The translations under genes and the position numbers were made by a program. A stretch of DNA of 64,000 nucleotides from Paraburkholderia lacunae (GTDB lineage: Bacteria > Pseudomonadota > Gammaproteobacteria > Burkholderiales > Burkholderiaceae): NCBI RefSeq assembly GCF_003353175.1, contig NZ_QHKS01000029.1, positions 1-64,000 on the forward strand, given 5' to 3'. Every line of letters starts with the position of its first letter. Position 1 is the first letter of the stretch. The notes below the pieces were generated by a model. The model searched no databases. It saw nothing but the letters and a program-made list of their open reading frames with translations, and was not told the DNA's origin. This document shows, in pieces, positions 1 through 6,953 of this stretch.

Positions 1-501
1 CCACGGTGCGATCGCGCCGATCACGCCGTACGGTTCGGCGATCGTCATGCCGAGGTGGTCGTGATCGGTCGCGGCCACGTCGCCACCCAGCTTGTCGGCG
101 AACTCCGCGTAGAAGCGGATGCCTTCGGCGGTGAACGGCACGTCCCAACCGATCGCCTGGGCGATCGGGCGGGTCGAGCCGAGCGCTTCCAGACGGCCCA
201 GCGTCAGCGCATCGGCTTCGACCAGATCGGCGAAACGGCGCAGGATCTTCGCCCGCTCGCGCGGCGCCATCCGCGCCCAGCCGCTCTTGCGGAACGCCTG
301 CCACGCATTCTCCACTGCGCGATCCACCATCGCCGCGCCGGCGAGCGGCACCGAAGCGTAGATCACACCGTCCGAGGGGCGCGCCACCTCGATACGGCGC
401 TCGCCGCCGTTCACGCCCGTGTCGACATCTTCATCGACATACTGGCCGCCGATGAAGTGCCCGCTGCGAACCGCGACGTCGTCCGGATTGAAACTGTCCA
501 T
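1..501 (-). CDS. Aldehyde dehydrogenase family protein, N-terminal part (cut by window start)
   Basis: The reverse strand reads from an ATG at 501 for 167 codons without a stop and leaves the window. The protein begins MDSFNPDDVAVRSGHFIGG and continues with the ALDH N-terminal pattern: an FIGGQYV entry strand, an ARPSDG segment, then a GWARMAPRERAKILRRFADL helix and an AEPYGVIGAI strand leading to the NAD-binding fold. The catalytic Cys and Glu lie beyond the edge, so the substrate cannot be inferred. Members of this family oxidise aldehydes to acids with NAD(P). An AGGA lies about 11 nt upstream of the ATG. It diverges from the acetyltransferase at 883. Confidence 0.85.
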   Translation of the reverse strand, partial: MDSFNPDDVAVRSGHFIGGQYVDEDVDTGVNGGERRIEVARPSDGVIYASVPLAGAAMVDRAVENAWQAFRKSGWARMAPRERAKILRRFADLVEADALTLGRLEALGSTRPIAQAIGWDVPFTAEGIRFYAEFADKLGGDVAATDHDHLGMTIAEPYGVIGAIAPW

Positions 502-778
502 GAGAAAGGTTTCCTGAGTGGCTTGCCGATCGCCTCGGGCAGTGCGCCTGAACGGCACCGCCGGCATGACGAAATCGTAGGGCCACGCGCGCGGCATATG
601 TCGCCGACAAAAATCGCCGTTCAGCAGATCACGCTTGTTATGGACGTCCGGACCAGGCGTTTTGCGTCGAACTTCGCTGCGGGGCCGGCGAACGGCCGTG
701 ATAAAAAGATCGTCCTAGTCACGCTGCGCGCCGGATGACAAAGTGACGGCGTAAGTCTTCAGCCATTCAGCAACTAAC

Positions 779-876
779 TTGCATGGGACCGGAGTAAGTG
801 CTTTGCATGGGTCCGGAGTAAGCACTTTGCGCTAACTCCCGCCGACAGCTTTGCACTAACTCCGATCAACAGGGAG
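779..876 (+). promoter_or_regulatory. Repeat-built 5' leader element, copy A (ends in the ribosome-binding site of the gene at 883)
   Basis: Four units of about 24 nt follow one another: two of the type TGCATGGGWCCGGAGTAAGY and two with the near-complementary CTAACTCC. The last stretch, AACTCCGATCAACAGGGAG (858-876), ends in the Shine-Dalgarno of the acetyltransferase. ACTCC (859-863) can pair with GGAGT (873-877) over a 9-nt loop and would cover that site. A second copy with the same order and orientation relative to its gene precedes the hybrid kinase (22814-22951). The rest of the 502-882 gap holds the presumed promoter of the divergent aldehyde dehydrogenase and nothing else I recognise. 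Confidence 0.7.
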
Positions 877-882
877 TACGGC

Positions 883-1797
883 GTGTCCGAACCGATTACC
901 TACAGACGCTTCACCAACGACGATATCGCCGCCGCGCACGCGCTGACAGTCGAGCTGAAATGGCCGCATCGCGCGGACGACTGGAGATTCGTCGCGCAAC
1001 TCGGCATCGGTTTCGTCGCGGAAGACGCGAGCGGCGTGATCGGCACGGCGCTGTGCTGGAAGTTCGGCGCGGACCGGGCCTCGCTCGGCATGGTGATCGT
1101 GTCGCCCGCGCAGCAAGGGCGCGGCATCGGCAAAAAGCTGATGGAGCTGGTGCTGAAGGAACTCGGCGGCCGGGTCACGTTCCTGCACGCGACCCCCGCC
1201 GGTCAACCGCTGTACGAGAAGCTGGGCTTTCGCGCGGTCGGCACGCTCGACCAGCATCAGGGCGCGGCGTTCCAGCCGCCCCTCGTTTCTCTGCCGCCGG
1301 GCGAGCGTCTGCGCCCGCTCGGTTCGAGCGACACGGCGCGGCTCGTGGAACTGGCGTCGCAGGCGAGCGGCCTCGATCGCGGCGAAGTGTTGCCCGCGCT
1401 GTTGAGCTGCGCCGACGGCATCGCGCTCGACCGCGACGGCGAGCTGGTCGGCTTCGCGCTGTTTCGCCGCTTCGGGCGGGGTTTTGCAATCGGACCGGTG
1501 GTCGCACCCGGGTCGGCGGACTCGAGCCGCGCCAAGGCGCTGATCAGCCACTGGCTCGCGCTCAACGAAGGCGTGTTCGTGCGGATCGATACGCCGGGCG
1601 AGAGCGGTCTGACTGAATGGCTGGAACAGCTGGGGCTGCCGCGCGTGGATACGGTCGTGAAAATGGTCCGCCATGCCGCGCCGGGCGGCGCGGCTAATTC
1701 AACAACCCATGCAGCCAATGCGGCCTACGCCACCAAGGCAGCCGGCGAGGACGCGTCTTGTCTGCAGTTCGGCATCATCAATCAGGCGATCTGCTGA
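883..1797 (+). CDS. GNAT family N-acetyltransferase
   Basis: A 304-residue protein with a GTG start preceded by AGGGAG (871-876). Residues 1-130 show the GNAT fold: the N-terminal TYRRFTNDDI strand-helix, VSPAQQGRGIGKKLMEL (acetyl-CoA pyrophosphate loop, Q/RxxGxG/A) and LYEKLGFRAVGTL near the end of the domain. Residues 150-290 look like a second, weaker GNAT half (LVGFALFRRFGRGFAIGPVV), a layout found in two-domain GNAT proteins. The last 35 residues are Ala/Thr-rich and probably dispensable. The acceptor substrate is unknown. It lies 6 nt before the reductase gene at 1804, so the two are probably cotranscribed. Confidence 0.85.
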   Translation: MSEPITYRRFTNDDIAAAHALTVELKWPHRADDWRFVAQLGIGFVAEDASGVIGTALCWKFGADRASLGMVIVSPAQQGRGIGKKLMELVLKELGGRVTFLHATPAGQPLYEKLGFRAVGTLDQHQGAAFQPPLVSLPPGERLRPLGSSDTARLVELASQASGLDRGEVLPALLSCADGIALDRDGELVGFALFRRFGRGFAIGPVVAPGSADSSRAKALISHWLALNEGVFVRIDTPGESGLTEWLEQLGLPRVDTVVKMVRHAAPGGAANSTTHAANAAYATKAAGEDASCLQFGIINQAIC

Positions 1798-1803
1798 TTC
1801 ACC

Positions 1804-2730
1804 ATGGCCTTCCTCTATAAAGCCGACCCGGCGCGCGGCGCGCAATGGGCCAAGCTGTTCGCGCAAAAAGCCCCCGATTTGCCGTTCCACCTCTGGCCGG
1901 ATTTCGGCGACCCGGCCGCGATCCGCTACCTCGCCGCCTGGCTGCCGCCCGACGACCCCACGCGCATCTTCCCGAATCTCGAAGTCGTGTTTTCGGTCGG
2001 GGCCGGCATCGATCAGTTCGATCTGTCGGGCGTGCCGGCCCATGTCCCGGTCGTGCGGATGATCGAGCCGGGGATTGTCGAAGGCATGGTGGAATACGTC
2101 ACGCAGGCCGTGCTGACGATTCATCGCGATCTGGTCGACTACGGTCTTCAGCAACAGCAGCAGGTCTGGCGGGAACAGCCGGTGAAGCCGGCCGGCGAGC
2201 GCCGGATCGGCGTGCTGGGATTGGGCGTGCTCGGCACCGCGGTGCTGCAACGGCTGCGCCTGTTCGGCTTCGCCTGTGCGGGCTGGAGCCGCTCGCCGCG
2301 CGAGATCGAAGGGGTCGATTGCCATGCGGGCGACGACGCGCTCGCCGGGTTTCTCGCCCGTACCGATATCCTGATCTGCCTGCTGCCGCTGACGCCCGCC
2401 ACCCGCGGCCTGCTCGACGCAAAGCTGTTCGCGAAGCTGCCGCGCGGCGCGTCGCTGATCCAGACCGGACGCGGTCCGCATCTGAATCAGCAGGATCTGC
2501 TGGCGGCGCTGGACAGCGGCCACTTGCAGAACGCGATTCTCGACGTCACGGACCCCGAGCCCTTGCCCGCCCGCCATCCGCTGTGGACCCATCCGCGCGT
2601 GCGGATCACGCCGCATATCGCCAGCGCCACGCGCCCCGACACGGCCGTCGACGTGGTGCTGGAGAATCTGCGCCGGCATCGCGCCGGCCTGCCGATGCTC
2701 GGTCAGATCGACCGGACCCAGGGATATTGA
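1804..2730 (+). CDS. ghrA: Glyoxylate/hydroxypyruvate reductase A (D-2-hydroxyacid dehydrogenase family)
   Basis: A 308-residue cytoplasmic NAD(P)H-dependent reductase that would convert glyoxylate or hydroxypyruvate to glycolate or glycerate. Visible signatures are the VFSVGAGIDQFD segment of the substrate domain, the Rossmann GVLGLGVLGTAVLQRL loop (residues about 140-155), ICLLPLTPATRGLL, the catalytic Arg region LIQTGRGPHLNQQDLLAAL, and the Glu/His region DPEPLPARHPLWTHPRVRIT with PHIAS supplying the catalytic His. Length and motif order match E. coli GhrA. It follows the GNAT gene by 6 nt. The exact substrate is inferred from the family. Confidence 0.9.
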   Translation: MAFLYKADPARGAQWAKLFAQKAPDLPFHLWPDFGDPAAIRYLAAWLPPDDPTRIFPNLEVVFSVGAGIDQFDLSGVPAHVPVVRMIEPGIVEGMVEYVTQAVLTIHRDLVDYGLQQQQQVWREQPVKPAGERRIGVLGLGVLGTAVLQRLRLFGFACAGWSRSPREIEGVDCHAGDDALAGFLARTDILICLLPLTPATRGLLDAKLFAKLPRGASLIQTGRGPHLNQQDLLAALDSGHLQNAILDVTDPEPLPARHPLWTHPRVRITPHIASATRPDTAVDVVLENLRRHRAGLPMLGQIDRTQGY

Positions 2731-2926
2731 ACAGACATTGAGGGAACCTCGGGCGCGGCATGGCCGGGCCGCCTCCGCTTTTCAGCGTTCGCAGCAGAAA
2801 ATGCTGAGCACGTGCAGCAAAACGCGTGGCGCGCGCTTTTCCGGCAATTGTTTAGGTGAGCGGGCACTCGTCGCAGATCAGTAGTATGGAACGGTCAACA
2901 GCTCCTTCCCGCGACGAGAAACCACC

Positions 2927-4324
2927 ATGCCGATTCATTCGCTCATCGAAGCCGACCGCAAGCATCTGATTCACCCAGTCATCAACTACCGCGCGCACGA
3001 GGCTCGCGGCGTCACCGTTCTCGACTCCGCCAGCGGCGCGTTCCTGCGCGACGCGGCCGGCAACGAGCTGCTCGACGCGTTCTCCGGCCTGTGGTGCGTC
3101 AACGTGGGTTATGGCCAGCAGAGCATCGTCGAGGCCGCCACCGAGCAGATGAAGAAACTGCCCTACGCGACCGGCTATTTTCATTTCGGCTCGGCGCCGG
3201 CCATCGAACTGGCGGAAAAGCTGGTCGAGGCATCGCCCGCTTCGTTGCAGCACGTGTACTTCACGCTCGGCGGCTCGGATGCAGTCGACTCCGCCATCCG
3301 TTTCATCACGCATTACTTCAACGCGACGGGGCGGCCGGCGAAGAAACACATCATCGCGTTGCAGCGCGGCTACCACGGCTCATCGTCGATGGGCGCGGGG
3401 CTCACCGCGTTGCCCGCGTTCCATCGCAACTTCGATCTGCCGCTGCCGAACCAGCATCATCTGCCGTCGCCGTACGCGTACCGCAATCATTTCGCCGACG
3501 ACGCCGCGCTGATCGCCGCCTCGGTCGCGGCCCTCGAAGCGAAGGTGGCGGAGCTCGGCGCAGATAATGTCGCGGCCTTCTTCTGCGAACCGATTCAGGG
3601 CTCGGGTGGCGTGATCGTGCCGCCGGTCGGCTGGCTGAAAGCGATGCGCGAAGCCTGCCGCAAGCTCGGCATCCTGTTCGTCGCGGACGAAGTCATCACG
3701 GGCTTCGGCCGCACCGGTCCGCTGTTCGCGTGCCAGGGCGAAAACGTCGAACCGGATCTGATGACCGTGGCGAAAGGACTGACCGCCGGCTATGCGCCGA
3801 TGGGCGCGGTCTTGATGTCTGACGAAATCTACCAGGGCATTGCCGACGGCGACGCCGAAGCGATCGTCGGTCACGGCCACACGTACTCGGCGCATCCGGT
3901 CAGCGCGGCGATCGGCCTCGAAGTGATGCGCCTGTATCACGAGGGCGGCCTGCTTGCCAACGGCGTGGCGCGCGCCCCGCGTTTCGCCCGCGGCCTGGAT
4001 GCGCTGCTCGAGCACCCGCTGGTCGGCGACTCGCGCCATCGCGGCCTGCTCGGCGCGCTCGAACTGGTTGCGGATAAGGACAGCAAAACGGGCTTCGATC
4101 CTGCGTTGAAACTGTCCGACCGGATCGCTGCCGCCGCGTATGAAAACCGCCTGATCTTCCGCGCGTTTGGCGACAACATTCTCGGCTTTGCACCGGCGCT
4201 GTCGTACACCGAGGCGGAGTTCGATCTGATGTTCGAGCGACTCGAAAAAACCCTCGACGACGTACTCGCGCAAGCCGATGTCCGGGCCGCTCTCAGGGAC
4301 AAAAGCCATGTCGCTGCGTGCTAG
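2927..4324 (+). CDS. Class III PLP-dependent aminotransferase (omega-transaminase type)
   Basis: A 465-residue fold-type I enzyme. LDAFSGLWCVNVGYGQ is the substrate entrance loop, TLGGSDAVDSAIRF and YHGSSSMGAG bind the PLP phosphate and ring, ADEVITGFGRTG carries the ring-binding Asp, and MTVAKGLTAGYAPMGAV carries the Schiff-base Lys. GHGHTYSAHPVSAA is the phosphate-cup loop of the partner subunit. It resembles pyruvate-linked omega-transaminases acting on beta-alanine, putrescine or taurine-type amines, but the amine cannot be read from sequence. An AsnC-type regulator follows 51 nt downstream on the same strand and is a likely local regulator. The start is preceded by a purine-rich GACGAGAAACC. 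Confidence 0.88.
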   Translation: MPIHSLIEADRKHLIHPVINYRAHEARGVTVLDSASGAFLRDAAGNELLDAFSGLWCVNVGYGQQSIVEAATEQMKKLPYATGYFHFGSAPAIELAEKLVEASPASLQHVYFTLGGSDAVDSAIRFITHYFNATGRPAKKHIIALQRGYHGSSSMGAGLTALPAFHRNFDLPLPNQHHLPSPYAYRNHFADDAALIAASVAALEAKVAELGADNVAAFFCEPIQGSGGVIVPPVGWLKAMREACRKLGILFVADEVITGFGRTGPLFACQGENVEPDLMTVAKGLTAGYAPMGAVLMSDEIYQGIADGDAEAIVGHGHTYSAHPVSAAIGLEVMRLYHEGGLLANGVARAPRFARGLDALLEHPLVGDSRHRGLLGALELVADKDSKTGFDPALKLSDRIAAAAYENRLIFRAFGDNILGFAPALSYTEAEFDLMFERLEKTLDDVLAQADVRAALRDKSHVAAC

Positions 4325-4375
4325 AGTAGAGGGTCCTTCGACCCATTCATCCATCGCCGGAGCGATAACGTTACG

Positions 4376-4873
4376 ATGAGCAGCGACTGCAAGCTGGACC
4401 GGATTGACCTGCGCATACTTTCACAGTTGCAGAAGAAAGGCCGCATAACCAACGTCGAGCTTGCCGACGCGGTCGGCCTTTCGCCCAGCCCTTGCCTGAT
4501 CCGGGTCAAGCGCCTGGAGAAGGCCGGCTACATCATCGGCTACGGTGCGCAGATCCGGCTCGAAAAGCTCGGCGACGTGCAAATCGTGTTTACCGAAGTC
4601 ACGCTTGCCGATCATCGGCGGGAAGACTTCATCAAGTTCGTCAACGCGATTCGCGACGTCGACGAGATCGTCGAGTGTCATCTGGCGAGCGGCGGCTACG
4701 ACTATCTGCTGAAGTTCGTCACGCGCAGCGTGAGTCACTATCAGAGCATCATCGAAGGTTTGCTGGAGCGCGATATCGGCATCGAAAAATACTTCAGCTA
4801 CGTGATCATCAAGTCGCCGTTCGTGAAGAGTCACTACCCGCTCGAAACGCTGTTCTCGCAGAACCACAATTAA
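4376..4873 (+). CDS. Lrp/AsnC family transcriptional regulator
   Basis: A 165-residue protein with the Lrp architecture. The N-terminal winged helix-turn-helix (LDRIDLRILSQLQKKGRITN, then VELADAVGLSPSPCLIRVKRLEKAGYI) is followed by the RAM ligand-binding domain (VQIVFTEVTL, VDEIVECHLASGGYDYLLKF, GIEKYFSYVIIK). Such proteins form octamers that sense amino acids. It sits immediately downstream of the class III aminotransferase on the same strand, which suggests it controls that gene. The ligand is unknown. Confidence 0.9.
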   Translation: MSSDCKLDRIDLRILSQLQKKGRITNVELADAVGLSPSPCLIRVKRLEKAGYIIGYGAQIRLEKLGDVQIVFTEVTLADHRREDFIKFVNAIRDVDEIVECHLASGGYDYLLKFVTRSVSHYQSIIEGLLERDIGIEKYFSYVIIKSPFVKSHYPLETLFSQNHN

Positions 4874-4936
4874 TGCACTTAGCCTGACCTTGAAAGCCCG
4901 CGCTCGTTGCATGAGGACTGCGGGCATCATGCGCGC

Positions 4937-5050
4937 CATTCAGCGGCGTTCTTAGCGGCGTTCTTAGCGGCGTTCTCAGCGGCGTTCTCAGCGGCGTTCT
5001 CAGCGGTCTTCTCAGCCACCCTCTCAGCGGCGTTCTCAGCGGCATACTCA
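4937..5050. repeat. 12-bp tandem array, about nine units
   Basis: The unit TTCTCAGCGGCG is repeated about nine times with point variation (TTCTTAGCGGCG in early copies, TTCTCAGCCACC and CTCTCAGCGGCG later). Because the period is a multiple of three, open frames cross it on both strands: alanine/phenylalanine-rich on the forward strand and AAEN-type on the reverse. I do not accept either as a gene. The array occupies part of the 4874-5306 gap; the remainder up to the regulator at 5307 shows no other feature I recognise. Confidence 0.9.
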
Positions 5051-5306
5051 AGCCCCCCGCTCGACCCGAATCGTTTCCCGGTCCGTCCCACGCTCCGCAT
5101 TTCGCCCTCCTGCTCCGAATTCACAAAGTCTCCTCAATATCGCCATTGTTGCTCCCGCTTTCCTACCTATCATTCGCCCATCATCGATGGCGACCGCGTA
5201 CGGTCCGCTTTTGAGTTCGATATGTCGTTCCAAAGTGGCGAATTGCTGAACGTGGCGCTCGCCCAGACTGCACCCGTGGATTTCAGTTGGGAGGTAATGC
5301 GGATTT

Positions 5307-6005
5307 ATGACTATCAGCCTTCTTGTCGTCGAGCCGGACCCGTCAGCCCGGGATCAGTTGCGCTTTCACCTTCAGAAGAATCAGATCGCGCTCTCGGTAC
5401 TGTATAGCGCGTCTCAGCTTGTCAGTCGGGTGGAACTGGAATGTCCGTCAGCGATTCTCCTGCGCGCCGAGTCGCCGATGATCGAGGCGCGAGAGGCGCT
5501 TCGGGAGCTGCGCCTGGCAGGCTACGACATGCCCGTATTCGTGCAAAGCACCTCCGACGAAATCGTCGACAAAATCGTCGCTTTCGAATTGGGTGCGGAC
5601 GACTATATCGTCGACCCGATCAATCCGCACGAACTGACCGCCAGGATCAAGCGCGCCGTGCAACGCTGCAACCGCACGCTCTGCGATGCGCCGGAGATTC
5701 GCGAGAAGGTTTCGTTCGGCGGTTACCAAATCGACTTCACCACACGACGTCTGATCAGGAACGGTCGCGAAATCTCGTTGCGATCGGGCGAGTTTGCCTT
5801 GCTCAAGCTGTTCGCAAGCAATCCGATGCGGGTATTGACGCGCTCGATGGTCAACAGCCAGCTAGGAAGGGCCGAAAGCCAGAAGGGCAGTCTGGATGTG
5901 GCGGTCTGCCGCCTGCGCGGCGTGATAGAGGCAGATCCGTCCGCTCCGAGGTTCATTCAGACATTGCGCGGACGCGGCTATATGTTCGTGCCGTCGCCAG
6001 AGTAG
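5307..6005 (+). CDS. Atypical OmpR-family response regulator lacking the phosphoacceptor Asp
   Basis: A 232-residue protein with an OmpR-like receiver (residues 1-120) and a C-terminal winged helix (about 130-230: FTTRRLIRNGREISLRSGEF, LLKLFASNPMRVLTRSMV, RFIQTLRGRGYMFV). The receiver keeps the fold markers (ELGADDYIVDPINPHEL) but the usual LLD phosphorylation site reads LLR (Arg53). The invariant Lys of the KP motif is Asp103. Acidic residues E9 and D11 remain near the metal site. Classical phosphorylation is therefore unlikely. No kinase gene is adjacent. It probably binds DNA constitutively or responds to another signal. The ATG at 5307 has GGGAGG about 13 nt upstream. Confidence 0.87.
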   Translation: MTISLLVVEPDPSARDQLRFHLQKNQIALSVLYSASQLVSRVELECPSAILLRAESPMIEAREALRELRLAGYDMPVFVQSTSDEIVDKIVAFELGADDYIVDPINPHELTARIKRAVQRCNRTLCDAPEIREKVSFGGYQIDFTTRRLIRNGREISLRSGEFALLKLFASNPMRVLTRSMVNSQLGRAESQKGSLDVAVCRLRGVIEADPSAPRFIQTLRGRGYMFVPSPE

Positions 6006-6029
6006 CCATGCCTCACATGAGGCAGGACG

Positions 6030-6059
6030 AAGCGTGTGCGACCAGGATCGCACACGCTT
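6030..6059. terminator. Bidirectional terminator-like hairpin
   Basis: AAGCGTGTGCGA (6030-6041) and TCGCACACGCTT (6048-6059) form a perfect 12-bp inverted repeat with a 6-nt loop. It sits between the convergent regulator gene ending at 6005 and the small gene ending at 6082. There is no long T run on either side, so termination efficiency is uncertain. Confidence 0.6.
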
Positions 6060-6081
6060 GCGCGCATGCCGCCGCACAGCG

Positions 6082-6402
6082 CTATTCTCGATCTTCCGCC
6101 ACCGCCAGCCGTGTCAAAGGCAACGTGATCGCGGCGTCGATCACATCGAAATAGTCGAGATACGGGTCACTGGTCGCAGCCAGGAGGCCGCCGAACCCGT
6201 AGTGGAAATCCGCCGCAACGATCGGCCTGAACCCCGACGCATAGTGGGCGCTCGACATGCACTCGTTCAGATCGTCCGCGACGCTCTCGAAGGCGCTGCC
6301 ATTGTCACGAGTGAGAGCATCGATGCTGTCGAGGCGCAAACCATGGCGGATCACAGGACAACAGATCGATGCGGCGGCCAGGACGACTACGAGGATGCGC
6401 AT
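6082..6402 (-). CDS. Small exported protein, possible YceK/YidQ-type lipoprotein
   Basis: A 106-residue protein with a short positively charged start (MRILVVVLAAASICC) that looks like a lipoprotein signal, the AASICC segment being a plausible lipobox. The C-terminal part DPYLDYFDVIDAAITLPLTR resembles the conserved end of YceK/YidQ (DUF1375) proteins, in which a short hydrophobic stretch precedes a D-T/A-L-x-LP motif. Function is unknown in that family too. It follows a weak hypothetical gene by 13 nt on the same strand. The ribosome-binding site is poor. The family assignment is tentative, based only on the remembered motif. Confidence 0.5.
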   Translation of the reverse strand: MRILVVVLAAASICCPVIRHGLRLDSIDALTRDNGSAFESVADDLNECMSSAHYASGFRPIVAADFHYGFGGLLAATSDPYLDYFDVIDAAITLPLTRLAVAEDRE

Positions 6403-6415
6403 AGATGAAACCAGT

Positions 6416-6778
6416 TCAGCCGCGTCGCAGACGCACGCGGCCCGCAGGCGTGCCGGGGTCGTCCGTCAGGGTGTGACGCTGGCCGTTGCGGTGCATACGC
6501 ACGCGCTCCCTGATCTCCGCCGCGGTAGCGGCGCCTCGCACGGCAATACAGGAGTACTCGCCGTTGCGATCGATCCACTCCACGATCCTGCAGCATTCGC
6601 CCCATGGTTGGATGAGTGGCGCAGAAACGCGGCAGCCGCGTATCTTCACCACGTCTGTAAGCCGTGGCGCGCTAACACCGCTGTCAGCCTTGCCGCGCGT
6701 TCTGGCAGCGGCGGCTGTGTTTCGGCCGGGCCGGAAACCGCGCGACACGGCACGGTTCACAGGTGAGGGGACTTGCAT
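6416..6778 (-). CDS. Hypothetical protein
   Basis: An open frame of 120 codons. The ATG at 6778 has a good Shine-Dalgarno (GTGGAG, 7 nt upstream), and that is why I prefer it to the longer in-frame start at 6940. The product begins MQVPSPVNRAVSR, is rich in Arg, and carries a central WGECCRIVEWIDRNGEY segment with five Cys in total. I recognise no domain. It lies 13 nt upstream of the small exported-protein gene, which could make a two-gene unit. It could also be a chance frame in high-GC DNA. Confidence 0.3.
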   Translation of the reverse strand: MQVPSPVNRAVSRGFRPGRNTAAAARTRGKADSGVSAPRLTDVVKIRGCRVSAPLIQPWGECCRIVEWIDRNGEYSCIAVRGAATAAEIRERVRMHRNGQRHTLTDDPGTPAGRVRLRRG

Positions 6779-6953
6779 GGGAATGCTCCACTGACGGAAC
6801 TGACCACAGGACACGGCCTCTTTGTCAGGCCACCGTAAAACTGCCATGCCATCGTATCCAGACATCGCGCAGACACGACGAAGAAAGGAAGGAGAAGTTA
6901 TGGAGATTCTCCGGAAACTGCGGATCGACACGGCCTTCATCTAGAATTCGGCC

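Noticed and set aside
4907..5407. Forward frame through the 12-bp array at 4937 (Ala/Phe repeats)
   Set aside because: It overlaps the regulator at 5307, has no ribosome-binding site, and its composition is set by the array.
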